Shown here: positions 52,259 to 61,216 of the stretch, one piece after another
Layout of the letters: every line of letters begins with the position of its first letter
How positions within the stretch are numbered: the stretch's first letter is position 1
NCBI GenBank assembly: GCA_017849455.1
Contig: JAFIGX010000026.1
Span: forward strand, 1 to 64,000
Source: Pseudobacter sp.
Lineage (GTDB): Bacteria; Bacteroidota; Bacteroidia; Chitinophagales; Chitinophagaceae
Direction: 5' to 3'
Length of the DNA: 64,000 nt
Made by a program: the position numbers and the translations under genes
Notes under the pieces: model-generated
Databases searched by the model: none
Told to the model about the DNA's origin: nothing
The model's input: the letters and a program-made list of their open reading frames with translations, nothing else

Positions 52259-53563
52259 TTAGTTAAAAAAATTAGTGCCTGTATAAAAATTGATGTCTTC
52301 CAGCGTTTGAAGCCTGTTATAAAGGATGTAATTCAGTTGCAGTACATTTTGCTTGTAGGCATCATAAAAATCGAGAAAATCCAGTAGGCCCAGGTTGCGC
52401 TTCTGGTAGTTGCTCAATACCTCACGGCTCAATCTGTCGAAGTCGCCTGAAAATGGCGGCTCGATATTTTTGTAGAGCTTGTCTGCATCGATGGCTTTCT
52501 GCAATGCCCTGTAAATATTTTCTTCTACAGTGGCTTCTACGCTCTTTTGGGTGGTTTCATTGACCTTGATGTTCGACCTGGCAGCTTTGATATTCCCCTG
52601 GTTCCTGTTGAAGATGGGAACGTCGATCGAAAAGCCAAGGGAATTGAAGTCCTTGATATAGCTTCCCTGTTTGTCGTACCCGAACGACAGCGTCACATCC
52701 GGGATGGCCAATGCTTTCTGGTAATTATAGTTCAGTTTGCTGATATCCGTTGCCACACGGGCGATCCGCAGATCGGTCCTGTTCTGGTAAGCGGAATCGA
52801 GCAAAGAGGCATAAGGGTATTTCACAGGGTCCAGTAAGGCCAGCTTACTGGTGTCGATTGTAGGGACCAGGTAGGTATTGGGCTTTGTCTGCAGGATCAG
52901 CCTCAACTGGGACTGGTTGTCGTTGATCCTGTTCACCAGGTCATTGTATTCGTTCAGAAGACTGTACAATTGCGCTTTCACGCGGACGATCTCCTTTTCC
53001 GAGATATAGTTCTTATCCCTTTGTTCATTGAACGCTTTGACCACATTGTTCAGTCCTCCGATCTCCTCATTGTATACCCTGGCAGATTCTTTCAGGTAAT
53101 AGATATTGAAGAAAGCGGTACGAAGGGCATATTTCAAAGTACGCAACAGATCGAAGAATTGTTCTTCCGATAACCGGGTATTGGCCTGTGCTATTTTGAT
53201 CTGCTTATTGCGTTTGCCTGCAAGAATGATCAGTTGGGATACCTGTGTACTGGTTTCTCCTCCTTCATCGCCGTAACCCTTAGCAAAGTATTTTTTCGAA
53301 ACGTTATTATAAAATCCTTTGGCGAAGGCAAGGTTCGGGTTGTTGTACAGCCTGGCCTGTTGGATAAAGGCTTTTTGTACATCTATATTATAGCGCTGCG
53401 CCAGCAACAGGAGGTTATTCCTGGTAAACATATTCTGCGCGCTGTCCAATGTAATGTGCAAGGTATCCGTTATGACTGGCGGTGATGACTGTGCGAAAGA
53501 TGAAATGTTAAAGCTGATCAGCGTGAGCAATAATCCGACATATTTGAATACTCGCATAGGCAT
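52259..53563 (-). CDS. TolC family outer-membrane channel of the metal efflux system
   Basis: A 434-residue protein with a signal peptide (about 1-25, ending SFAQ) and two repeats of the OEP coiled-coil/beta-barrel structure. Long helices include YNNPNLAFAKGFYNN near 77-91 and a C-terminal YQKRNLGLLDFLDFYDAYKQ segment, typical of CzcC-type channels. First gene of the three-gene minus-strand operon. Met3 is an alternative start. The spacer upstream is AT-rich (53564-53600), with no exact promoter match. Confidence 0.9.
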   Translation of the reverse strand: MPMRVFKYVGLLLTLISFNISSFAQSSPPVITDTLHITLDSAQNMFTRNNLLLLAQRYNIDVQKAFIQQARLYNNPNLAFAKGFYNNVSKKYFAKGYGDEGGETSTQVSQLIILAGKRNKQIKIAQANTRLSEEQFFDLLRTLKYALRTAFFNIYYLKESARVYNEEIGGLNNVVKAFNEQRDKNYISEKEIVRVKAQLYSLLNEYNDLVNRINDNQSQLRLILQTKPNTYLVPTIDTSKLALLDPVKYPYASLLDSAYQNRTDLRIARVATDISKLNYNYQKALAIPDVTLSFGYDKQGSYIKDFNSLGFSIDVPIFNRNQGNIKAARSNIKVNETTQKSVEATVEENIYRALQKAIDADKLYKNIEPPFSGDFDRLSREVLSNYQKRNLGLLDFLDFYDAYKQNVLQLNYILYNRLQTLEDINFYTGTNFFN

Positions 53564-53789
53564 TGCAGATTATATAATACAATTTAATAAATTATTCAGC
53601 AAAAAAGTGTCGGTGAAAGCCAGGCTTTTGTGGACTGTATTTTTTCCATCCCGGAAGAAGAGAGGAAGGTCCTGTGTAGGTTACCGGACAGGCCACAACG
53701 TCGACGCTTTGCTTTGTGTTTGTGGGTTTGTGTTAGTATCACGTCGACGGCATCATAATGCCCGTCAGTCTTGGGTTTTGCAAAAAGAG
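53564..53789. other. Spacer between metal-efflux operon and tRNA-Gly
   Basis: No gene is visible. The first 40 bases are AT-rich and probably hold the efflux-operon promoter. GTCGACG occurs twice (about 53700 and 53746) in flanking contexts ACGTCGACG and CACGTCGACGG, giving two short palindromes around a G/T-rich stretch of TTTGTG words. Purpose unknown. Confidence 0.3.
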
Positions 53790-53862
53790 AGCGGAAGACG
53801 GGACTCGAACCCGCTACCTACAGCTTGGGAAGCTGTCGCTCTACCAGGTGAGCTACTTCCGC
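53790..53862 (-). tRNA. tRNA-Gly (anticodon CCC)
   Basis: The minus strand reads GCGGAAG at 53862 and closes with CTTCCGC at 53791, giving a perfect 7-bp acceptor stem. The anticodon arm is ACAGC-TTCCCAA-GCTGT, so the anticodon is CCC. The T arm is GCGGG-TTCGAGT-CCCGT with one wobble pair. The discriminator base is U (53790), as usual for bacterial glycine tRNA. CCA is not encoded. A short T-run follows and may end transcription. TATCTTTA (plus 53873-53880) just upstream resembles a -7 box. Confidence 0.96.
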
Positions 53863-53903
53863 AACAACGGCTTAAAGATATGGAAAAACAAATTCACTTA
53901 TCA

Positions 53904-55259
53904 CTACCACAAAAGTTTTCCCTGATAATAATCGAGGATTCTTGTGCGTAGCACGTAGTCGTACCGTGCAATTATTAGATTGAGATTAGAAAGGTCGAGA
54001 TTATTCTTGGCAATGAGGTAGTCGACCGATGTGGAAGCGCCGGCATTGAAGCGGATCTCGGCGGCCCTGAAGTTCTCGGTATAGGCTGTCACCTGGTCTA
54101 CCAATGCCTGGTACCTGCTAAGGGTAGCAGTCATGTTCAGGTAATCGCGTTCGATATTCTGTTGCAATTGGATCTTGGTGGTTTGCGCCACATACTCTGC
54201 GTTCTTCAGGTCGATCTTTGCCATGGAAAGATTATTACGCGCCCTGAAACCATTCATGATGGGGATACTGACCCCGATGCCGACATTGGTTGCATAGTTA
54301 TTGCTCAACTGATCATAGTAAGCGATCTTGCTACCGGCAGTATCTCGGGCATTGCGTGAATAGTTGGTGTTGATGCCGGCGCCGAGGCCAACTGTCGGGA
54401 ATAGGGCGCCTTTGGTGGCCTGCACCGTTTTCTCCGCGCTTTTCTGCAGGAGATCAACGGCTTTGACCATTGCCAGTTGATCCAGGGCTGTTCTATAAAT
54501 ACTGTCGGGACTGGAGCCATAGTTCATATCGAACTGGTCTGCGGTCAGCCGTTCCACCACGAATTCTTCATTATATGGTACATTCATCAATTGCGCCAGT
54601 GTAAGCCGGGAAGCATTGAGATCATTGCGTGCATTGATGATCGACAATTTATTTCCTGCCAATTGTCCTTTCATATCATAGAGATCGGAGGGCTTGATAG
54701 CGCCTTCCCTGTTGAGTACTTCAAGCCTGTCTACCTGCTTCTGTGTTACCTCTGCCTGTTTCTCGAACTGGAGAAGTACGTCCGCATTGGTCAATACTCT
54801 CAGGTAGGCGAGGATCACATCGAGCGTAAGACGGTCTTTGGTTTGCTGCAGGTTCATTTTACCAGCCTCATACAAGTACTGGCTGCCCTTCAGTCTGTTG
54901 AACAGGTTGAACCCATTGAATAAAGTGAGGTTACTGCTAAGGTCATACGAAGCAGTGGTGTTCGACTGGTTGGTATAGCTGTTCGTATAAATATCGATAC
55001 TGCGGCCCTGGCGGAGCGTATGGTCGATATTGCCATTGAGGGATGGCAGCATATTGCCCCTGGCGCCTCGCAGGGTAACCCAATTGCGCTGCATGTCGAG
55101 ATCGCGCTGTTTTACATCGAGGTTATTGGCAAGGGCCGTTTCCACACATTGACGCAAGGTAAGTTTTGCGGTGGTGGTTTGTGCAATATTATCCGGTGCT
55201 GCTAAGAATGCCACACAGCAAAAGGCCAGAACTCTAAATATATTCATGGCTGAGACCAT
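53904..55259 (-). CDS. TolC family outer-membrane efflux protein
   Basis: A 451-residue channel protein. A signal peptide (about 1-26) precedes LTLRQCVETALANNLDVKQ (about 33-51), the typical start of mature TolC-family proteins. Two OEP repeats contain long coiled-coil helices. It is the last gene of the minus-strand ABC cluster, 40 bases after the ATPase gene, and would supply the outer-membrane exit for an ABC-type exporter. No periplasmic adaptor gene (MacA/HlyD) is found between it and the permeases. Confidence 0.92.
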   Translation of the reverse strand: MVSAMNIFRVLAFCCVAFLAAPDNIAQTTTAKLTLRQCVETALANNLDVKQRDLDMQRNWVTLRGARGNMLPSLNGNIDHTLRQGRSIDIYTNSYTNQSNTTASYDLSSNLTLFNGFNLFNRLKGSQYLYEAGKMNLQQTKDRLTLDVILAYLRVLTNADVLLQFEKQAEVTQKQVDRLEVLNREGAIKPSDLYDMKGQLAGNKLSIINARNDLNASRLTLAQLMNVPYNEEFVVERLTADQFDMNYGSSPDSIYRTALDQLAMVKAVDLLQKSAEKTVQATKGALFPTVGLGAGINTNYSRNARDTAGSKIAYYDQLSNNYATNVGIGVSIPIMNGFRARNNLSMAKIDLKNAEYVAQTTKIQLQQNIERDYLNMTATLSRYQALVDQVTAYTENFRAAEIRFNAGASTSVDYLIAKNNLDLSNLNLIIARYDYVLRTRILDYYQGKLLW

Positions 55260-55299
55260 TTAATAATATGTGATCGGTTATGAATGGTGATTTTGAAAA

Positions 55300-55962
55300 C
55301 TATTGTTCAACCCTGCCATCCAGCAGGTTGATGATATGTGAACCGTAGCCTGCATTTTTTTCTGAATGGGTGACCTGGATAATTGTCACACCATCTTTAT
55401 TGAGCTGTTTGAACAGGTCCATGATCTCTTCTCCCTGCCTGGAATTGAGATTGCCTGTCGGTTCATCGGCCAGCAATAATCTGGGTTTGGCGATCAGCGC
55501 ACGGGCGATGCCTACCAGTTGCTGTTGCCCGCCGGAAAGCTGGGTAGGGAAGAGATCTTTTTTACCAACGATCTGGAAACGATCGAGGATATCGGCCACC
55601 ATGGCTTTGCGTTCGGAAGACTTTATATTCTGGTAGATGAGCGGCGTTTCGATGTTCTCATAGACCGTCAGCTCATCGATGAGGTGATAAGCCTGGAATA
55701 CAAAGCCTATATGTTGCTTATACAATTGGGAGCGCTGTTTTTCCCTGAGGGTATGCACTGCCTGGTCCATGAAATTGTATTCGCCTTCGGATGCATCGTC
55801 GAGCATGCCGATGATATGGAGCAGGGTTGATTTACCGGAGCCGGAAGGGCCCATGATCGATACGAATTCCCCATCGTTGATCTTGAGGTTGATGTCCTTT
55901 AAGATAAAAGTAGGTTTGCCGCCTACATTGTACCATTTCGAAATATGCTTCAGTTCTAACAT
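55300..55962 (-). CDS. ABC transporter ATP-binding protein (MacB/LolD-like)
   Basis: A 220-residue ATPase with Walker A GPSGSGKST (38-46), Q-loop near FQAYH (88-92), signature LSGGQQQ (141-147) and Walker B LLLADEP (161-167). The size and sequence place it in the MacB/LolD/FtsE group that drives FtsX-like permeases. These act as mechanotransmission exporters or lipoprotein extractors rather than importers. It is the only ATPase gene seen beside at least four permease copies and one permease remnant, so it may serve all of them. The signature has QQQ where QRQ/QQR is usual. Confidence 0.93.
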   Translation of the reverse strand: MLELKHISKWYNVGGKPTFILKDINLKINDGEFVSIMGPSGSGKSTLLHIIGMLDDASEGEYNFMDQAVHTLREKQRSQLYKQHIGFVFQAYHLIDELTVYENIETPLIYQNIKSSERKAMVADILDRFQIVGKKDLFPTQLSGGQQQLVGIARALIAKPRLLLADEPTGNLNSRQGEEIMDLFKQLNKDGVTIIQVTHSEKNAGYGSHIINLLDGRVEQ

Positions 55963-55985
55963 GATGAAGATTTATGGATGATTAC

Positions 55986-56084
55986 TTATTCTGTCCGAAA
56001 ACTATTCACGGGATTGGTCACTGCCACCCTGTAAATAGGTGTACCGATCGTCATGAGCACGAGCAGCAGGATGATTTGCTCATT
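55986..56084 (-). pseudogene. Remnant C-terminus of an FtsX-type permease
   Basis: Directly upstream of the ATPase gene, the minus strand encodes NEQIILLLVLMTIGTP followed by IYRVAVTNPVNSFRTE and then TAA. The ending NPVNSFRTE is the same motif as the C-termini of the neighbouring permeases (NPVRSLRTE, NPVKSLRTE, NPVKSLRSE). A TGA interrupts the frame four codons further upstream, and the rest of the gene is missing. It is best explained as the scar of a permease gene lost by deletion, perhaps by recombination with a paralogue. Confidence 0.8.
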
Positions 56085-56255
56085 ACTTCTCAATCACATG
56101 CCAGAACGCAAAATAAGTGATTTGCAATGTACTATGCAGCAATCGGCCCTGATCTAGTCCGGTTACGATACAAAAACTGTCCGGTTTTGATACACCGTTT
56201 TCACGTTTGTAGTTGGTGGTTTGTCGTTTGTTGTGACAGCCAACCAAACGCTGGA
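56085..56255. other. Spacer with G/T-rich repeat between permease and permease remnant
   Basis: No gene is seen. Positions 56204-56250 hold a GTTTGTAGTTGGTGG / CCAACCAAAC element of the same family as those at 58709-58814 and 63613-63667. The part 56085-56200 is unique, with no clear promoter, and probably marks the deletion that truncated the former permease. Confidence 0.4.
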
Positions 56256-58697
56256 TCATTCTGTTCTTAGCGATCTGACCGGGTTTTCCAGCACAGCACG
56301 CATAGATTGGAGCACGATGGTGGCCAGTGCTATCAGCAGGGCCAGGCATCCGGCGATCGCGAATACCCACCAGGCAATGTGTATCCTGAAGGCAAAATCC
56401 TGCAACCAGTGGTACATAATATACCAGCACACCGGAATGGCGAGCAGCAAGGCCACGAGAATGAGCTTCAGGAAATCTTTCGATAACAAGAGTAGTATCT
56501 GTTGGGAATTAGCGCCCAAAACTTTCCTTACACCGATCTCCTTGGTGCGTTGCAGTACGTTGTAGGCAGAGAGGCCCAGCAATCCGAAGCTGGCAATGAG
56601 GATGGCCAGGAAAGCGAAAATGCTGAACACTTTCCCGAATAATTCATCTGCTTTGTATTGCTGATCGAATTTTTCATCGAGGAAGGAATAGCTGATGGGA
56701 TGTGCCGGAAAATACTTGTTCCAGGTGCTGCTGATATGGGCGATGGTGGCAGGCAAACGGTCTGTGCTCACCTTAACCGAATAGTAAGTACGCTGTTCAT
56801 TGGTGAGCAAAATGAGCATCGGCTCGATGGCTTTTTGAAGGCCCTGGTGATGATAGTTGGCAACGACACCGCAAACAGTAAGCGTGTCCCTGTTCCTTTT
56901 TACTTTTCCGCCAATGGCCTGGGAAGTACTGCCGAATCCCAATTGCCGTACGGCCTCTTCATTCAATAGTACCGATCTCGCATCTGTGCCGTAGTCTTTC
57001 GAAAAGCTCCTGCCGGCCAGCAAATGAAGACCGTACGCCGAAATGAAATCGTAATCGACCCCTAGTATGTACAGGGTGATGGCCGACGGATTATCGGGGC
57101 CTATTCGCTTGAAGGAATTCGTCCAGAGTATCTCATCACCCATTATACTGGATGAAGCCGTTACACTTTTAATATTGCTTTGCCGCAGCAATTCCGTTTT
57201 GAAAGGTTCCGCTGCCGGGTTGTATAATGAATCGGGAATGGAGCCTGCCCCTTCAACGATCAGTGTTTGATCGATGTTGAAACCCAACTGCTGCTGTCTC
57301 ATGAAAGTTACCTGCTGGTATACGATGATGGTGCCGGCGATGAGCACTACCGAGGTCATGAACTGGACAACGATCAACCCCTTTCTCAGCACAAGCCCAC
57401 CGGAGGAATTTTTGAATATGCCTTTCAGTACTTTGATGGGCTGGAATCCCGACAATACAAAGGCCGGGTAAATGCCCGAAAGGAGAGTGCCCCCGATGAA
57501 CACGGCCATGAATAGCTGCCAGTACCTGCTGGTGAGCCCGATACCTGTTGCATCCTTTCCAACAAAGTGATCGAAGGATGGTAGCAGTAAGTAGAATAAT
57601 AACAATGAAAGCAAAAATGAAAAGAGATTGAGCAGGAAGCTCTCCGCGAGGAATTGGTATACCAGGCTGCTGCGTGCTGCGCCCAGCACTTTGCGGACAC
57701 CAACTTCACGGGCCCTTTCCACAGACCGGGCGGTAGACAGGTTGATATAGTTGATCCAGGCGATACCGATGATGAAGATGGCCACCAGGAACAGGAACCC
57801 TACGGCCTGCCCGTTCCCATTCACCTCTGCTTCCTGGTTGTAATTGGAATGAAGATGGATATCCGTGAGCGGTATAATATGCAATGCTGCTTTCCGGTTA
57901 TTGGTCTTGTTCCATTGGTTATTGTTGATATACCTGTTGCAGAAGTCCGGCAGCTTTTTTTCGAACTGGTCGGGATCGGTGCCTGGCCTCAGTTGCAGGT
58001 AGGTATAGAAGTCGTACCATCCGAAGGAAGTCTCCGTTGCATTGGAGCTGTCTCCACCCAGTCGCAGGATACTGCCCAGTGTCGGGTACGAAAGGAGGTA
58101 ACGGATATCGAGATGCGAATTAACCGGGTAATCTTTCATCACCCCTGTAACTTCATACGACACAAGCCGGCTGACCGCATTGCCCGACACTCTTTTTCCG
58201 ACCGCTTTCCCGCTCCCGAAAAATTTCTTCGCCAGCGTTTCGGAGATCACTATTTTGTTGGGGCCGGTCAAAGCCTCCCCTGCAGTGCCCTCCAGCAGTT
58301 CAATGCCTAATATGCCAATGGATGACTGGTCGGCAAAATAACCTTTGGTCTCGTTGAATTTTGCATTGGTGGCTTCATTGATGAAAAGCCCTTCGGCATC
58401 CATCAGGCGGCAGAAGTTCTGTACTTCCGGGTAATCTTTTTTCAGGGCCGGGCCGATAGCGGGATAAATAGTAGCGGACTTCCAGGCGAGCACGCCATTC
58501 TGGTAGGTATCGAGCCGCAGCCGCACGATATTCCCGGCCTGTTTGTTGAACCTGTCATAACTTTTTTCATAGGCCACATAATGAAAGATCAACAGGCAAC
58601 AGGTCATACCGATCGTAAGGCCGGCAATATTGAGCAACGAATATCCTTTTCGCTTGATGATATTGCGAAAGGCGGTCTTCCAGTAATTTTTGAACAT
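56256..58697 (-). CDS. FtsX/MacB-type ABC transporter permease
   Basis: An 813-residue double-FtsX permease: an N-terminal membrane segment (about 21-41) with MacB-like periplasmic core, three membrane helices (about 285-425), a second periplasmic domain, then three C-terminal helices and the ending NPVRSLRTE. The segments ARSVERAREVGVRKVLGA and RTKEIGVRKVLGANSQQILL are the cytoplasmic coupling loops of each half. The ATG at 58697 (MFKNYWKTAFRN) matches the paralogue starts. The frame is open to 58814, but that extension (TTTNNQPQTT) is translated repeat. Substrate unknown. Closest intact permease to the ATPase. Confidence 0.9.
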   Translation of the reverse strand: MFKNYWKTAFRNIIKRKGYSLLNIAGLTIGMTCCLLIFHYVAYEKSYDRFNKQAGNIVRLRLDTYQNGVLAWKSATIYPAIGPALKKDYPEVQNFCRLMDAEGLFINEATNAKFNETKGYFADQSSIGILGIELLEGTAGEALTGPNKIVISETLAKKFFGSGKAVGKRVSGNAVSRLVSYEVTGVMKDYPVNSHLDIRYLLSYPTLGSILRLGGDSSNATETSFGWYDFYTYLQLRPGTDPDQFEKKLPDFCNRYINNNQWNKTNNRKAALHIIPLTDIHLHSNYNQEAEVNGNGQAVGFLFLVAIFIIGIAWINYINLSTARSVERAREVGVRKVLGAARSSLVYQFLAESFLLNLFSFLLSLLLFYLLLPSFDHFVGKDATGIGLTSRYWQLFMAVFIGGTLLSGIYPAFVLSGFQPIKVLKGIFKNSSGGLVLRKGLIVVQFMTSVVLIAGTIIVYQQVTFMRQQQLGFNIDQTLIVEGAGSIPDSLYNPAAEPFKTELLRQSNIKSVTASSSIMGDEILWTNSFKRIGPDNPSAITLYILGVDYDFISAYGLHLLAGRSFSKDYGTDARSVLLNEEAVRQLGFGSTSQAIGGKVKRNRDTLTVCGVVANYHHQGLQKAIEPMLILLTNEQRTYYSVKVSTDRLPATIAHISSTWNKYFPAHPISYSFLDEKFDQQYKADELFGKVFSIFAFLAILIASFGLLGLSAYNVLQRTKEIGVRKVLGANSQQILLLLSKDFLKLILVALLLAIPVCWYIMYHWLQDFAFRIHIAWWVFAIAGCLALLIALATIVLQSMRAVLENPVRSLRTE

Positions 58698-58708
58698 ATT
58701 ACCTTCGA

Positions 58709-58814
58709 TTGTTGTTTGTGGTTGGTTGTTGGTTGTTGTTGAACTTCGATCATTCATTCTTGAGCCGGGAATGTTGCACATGAAAAACGACCAACGACCA
58801 ACGACAAACAACAA
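58709..58814. repeat. Imperfect palindrome, GTTTGTGGTTGGT family
   Basis: The arms 58709-58735 and 58788-58814 are 27 bases each and pair at 24 of 27 positions. They are composed of TTGTTGTTTGTGGTTGG and its complement. The 52-base centre is not obviously structured. The element fills the gap between two permease genes and could form a hairpin in the transcript. Confidence 0.75.
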
Positions 58815-58826
58815 ATAATGATATAG

Positions 58827-61199
58827 CTATTCCGTTCTGAGTGATTTGACCGGGTTCGCCAATGCTGCCTTGATAGCCTGGAAGCTGATGGTGCATAATG
58901 CGATCATCAGTGCCGCCACTCCGGCAAGGGCAAAGGCCCACCAACTCACCGGTATCCGGTATTCAAAATTCTGCAGCCAGCCCCTCATGATCCACCATGC
59001 GAGCGGGCAGGCGATGAGAAAGGCTACCAGCACAAGTTTCAGGAAATCCTTCGAGAGCAATGCGAACAATGATTGGATACTGGCCCCCAACACTTTCCTG
59101 ATACCGATCTCGCGGGTACGTTGTTCGGCGGTGAACATGGCCAGTCCCAGCAGTCCCAGGCAGGAGATCACGATGGCCAGGACAGCGAAACAATCCGATA
59201 ATTTCTCCACTGTCTTTTCTTCAGAGTATAGTTTTTGATATTCCTGGTCGGCAAACTGGTAAGTGAAAGGGAATTTTGGATTGAGCTCCTTGCAGAGCTT
59301 TTCAATCCCGGTAAGCGCCAATTGTGTCTTGCCGGGATCTGTCCTTACCAGTATACTGCCCCAGGGATCGGTCTCGCTTAAACGGATCACCAGCGGCACA
59401 ATGGGTGCATGCATGGAGTTGACATGAAAATCTTTCAACACGCCTACGATCGTTCCTTTCTTTTCCCAGAAGGTAAGAGGCTTACCGACCGGGTCTTTAT
59501 ACCCGATCCTTTTCAGTGCCTGTTCATTGATCAGGTAATTGGTGGAATCGGTTGGGAAATCTAATGAGAAGTCGCGCCCCTCTTTGAAAGACAGCTTCAA
59601 TGTCTTTGCATAATCATATCCCACAGATACCTGGGTGAAGGCGATCCGGGCATTGGGGTCCTTTCCATCCCATTTCACGCCGAAAGTTGAATTTTCGATC
59701 CTGGTAGGCGCCTGGTTCGTACGGCTCACCAGTTGAATGCCCGGTGTTTTCAATGCCTGTTGTTTGAAGAGGGTATATTTAGTGGTGAGATCGCCTTCCA
59801 CCGGTATATAAATCAGGTTCTCTTTATTGTAGCCCAGGTTCTTTGTCTGCACATATTTGATCTGTTCCGAGACCACTATCGTACCCACGATCAGGATAAT
59901 GCTGAGCATGAACTGGAATACTACGAGACCTTTGCGCAGGGAGGCGCTGGTTGGACTTAACCTGAGTGTTCCTTTCAATACTGCGATCGGGCGGAATGAA
60001 GAAAGAAAGAGGGCAGGGTAGCTGCCTGCTATGAAACCGGTTATGATCACCAAACCGGCAAGGCTCAACCAAAAAGTCCATGACCGGAAAGGGAATTCAA
60101 TTTGCTTATTCGTAAGCAGGTTGAAAGCTGGTAATAACAAGGCCAGGAACAGAATGGCCAGTAATACTGCGAAAAAGGAGATGAGGATGGCTTCTCCGAT
60201 GAACTGGCGTATGAGCGAGGACCTAACCGCACCCACCACTTTCCGTACGCCGATCTCTTTGGCCCTCTTCATAGAGCGTGCCGTAGCGAGATTCATGAAA
60301 TTGATACAGGCGATCAATAAAATAAAAATGGCCACTACGCTGAAGATGTGGGTATATTCAATGCGGCCGCCTGCTATTTTTCCGTTCTTGAAATTCGAAT
60401 GGAGGTACATATCGCTCCATTTTTGCAGGTGCAGTTCGATCTTGAAATTGGCATCCAGGTATTTGTTATAATTATCGAGGAATTTGGCTATCTTTTTTTC
60501 TACCAGTGCCGGGTTGGCATCAGCCCGCAGCATGATATAGGTGTGCGGGCCATTATTACCCCACTCCGTTAACCACTGGTTTTCCTTCACATAGGCTTCC
60601 CAGTTGATCAGGTATTGGAACCGCCTGGAATCATTGTTGGGAAGGTCTTCAAATACGCCGGCGACGGTGAATACGCTTTTGTTCTCAAAGCGGATCGTTT
60701 TGCCTATGGCCGAATCGGGGCTACCGAAGAAATTGTTGGCCATGCTGCGCGAGATGGCCATGCCGGATGGATCTTTCAGTACAGTATTGCGGTCGCCTTT
60801 CAGCAAAGGGTAGGAGAACATGCGGAAAAAATCGGCGCCGGTAAAAGTGCCTTTTACTTTCATGATCTTTTCGCCTGCTTCAAAAGTAGCGTTGTCGGTA
60901 CCCGGGTTGAAACCGGTGGCCATCTCGACCTCTGGAATATTTTTCTTCAGCTCCTGGTAAAGCAAGCCCGGTGTGTAATATCCTGCTTCCACTTTGCCAT
61001 CATAGGTCTGCTGTTCATAAACTACGAACAACCGGCTGTCATTGGCATGCCAGGTATCCATGCTCTTCTCATCCAATACCCATAGCATGATGAGGAGGCT
61101 GCAAACCATGCCCAGTGCGAGCCCGAAAATATTGATGAAGGAAAAAGCCTTATTCCTTTTCAGGTTGCGGAAGGCGACAATAAGATAATTTTTTAGCAT
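58827..61199 (-). CDS. FtsX/MacB-type ABC transporter permease
   Basis: A 790-residue paralogue of the flanking permeases, starting MLKNYLIVAFRNLKRNKAFS and ending NPVKSLRTE. It has the same architecture: N-terminal membrane helix (about 20-42), MacB-like periplasmic core, FtsX helices at about 285-420, a second periplasmic domain and FtsX helices at about 675-780. Coupling loops ARSMKRAKEIGVRKVVGA and RTREIGIRKVLGASIQSL are conserved. Only 17 bases separate it from the upstream permease stop (61217), so the two are one transcript. Such proteins export or extract lipids, lipoproteins or peptides; the substrate here is unknown. Confidence 0.92.
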   Translation of the reverse strand: MLKNYLIVAFRNLKRNKAFSFINIFGLALGMVCSLLIMLWVLDEKSMDTWHANDSRLFVVYEQQTYDGKVEAGYYTPGLLYQELKKNIPEVEMATGFNPGTDNATFEAGEKIMKVKGTFTGADFFRMFSYPLLKGDRNTVLKDPSGMAISRSMANNFFGSPDSAIGKTIRFENKSVFTVAGVFEDLPNNDSRRFQYLINWEAYVKENQWLTEWGNNGPHTYIMLRADANPALVEKKIAKFLDNYNKYLDANFKIELHLQKWSDMYLHSNFKNGKIAGGRIEYTHIFSVVAIFILLIACINFMNLATARSMKRAKEIGVRKVVGAVRSSLIRQFIGEAILISFFAVLLAILFLALLLPAFNLLTNKQIEFPFRSWTFWLSLAGLVIITGFIAGSYPALFLSSFRPIAVLKGTLRLSPTSASLRKGLVVFQFMLSIILIVGTIVVSEQIKYVQTKNLGYNKENLIYIPVEGDLTTKYTLFKQQALKTPGIQLVSRTNQAPTRIENSTFGVKWDGKDPNARIAFTQVSVGYDYAKTLKLSFKEGRDFSLDFPTDSTNYLINEQALKRIGYKDPVGKPLTFWEKKGTIVGVLKDFHVNSMHAPIVPLVIRLSETDPWGSILVRTDPGKTQLALTGIEKLCKELNPKFPFTYQFADQEYQKLYSEEKTVEKLSDCFAVLAIVISCLGLLGLAMFTAEQRTREIGIRKVLGASIQSLFALLSKDFLKLVLVAFLIACPLAWWIMRGWLQNFEYRIPVSWWAFALAGVAALMIALCTISFQAIKAALANPVKSLRTE

Positions 61200-61216
61200 A
61201 GAACCTGCATTTAGGT

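Noticed and set aside
53790..53862. tRNA gene as an integration site of a mobile element
   Set aside because: No integrase gene, no repeated tRNA 3' end and no compositional change were seen next to it.
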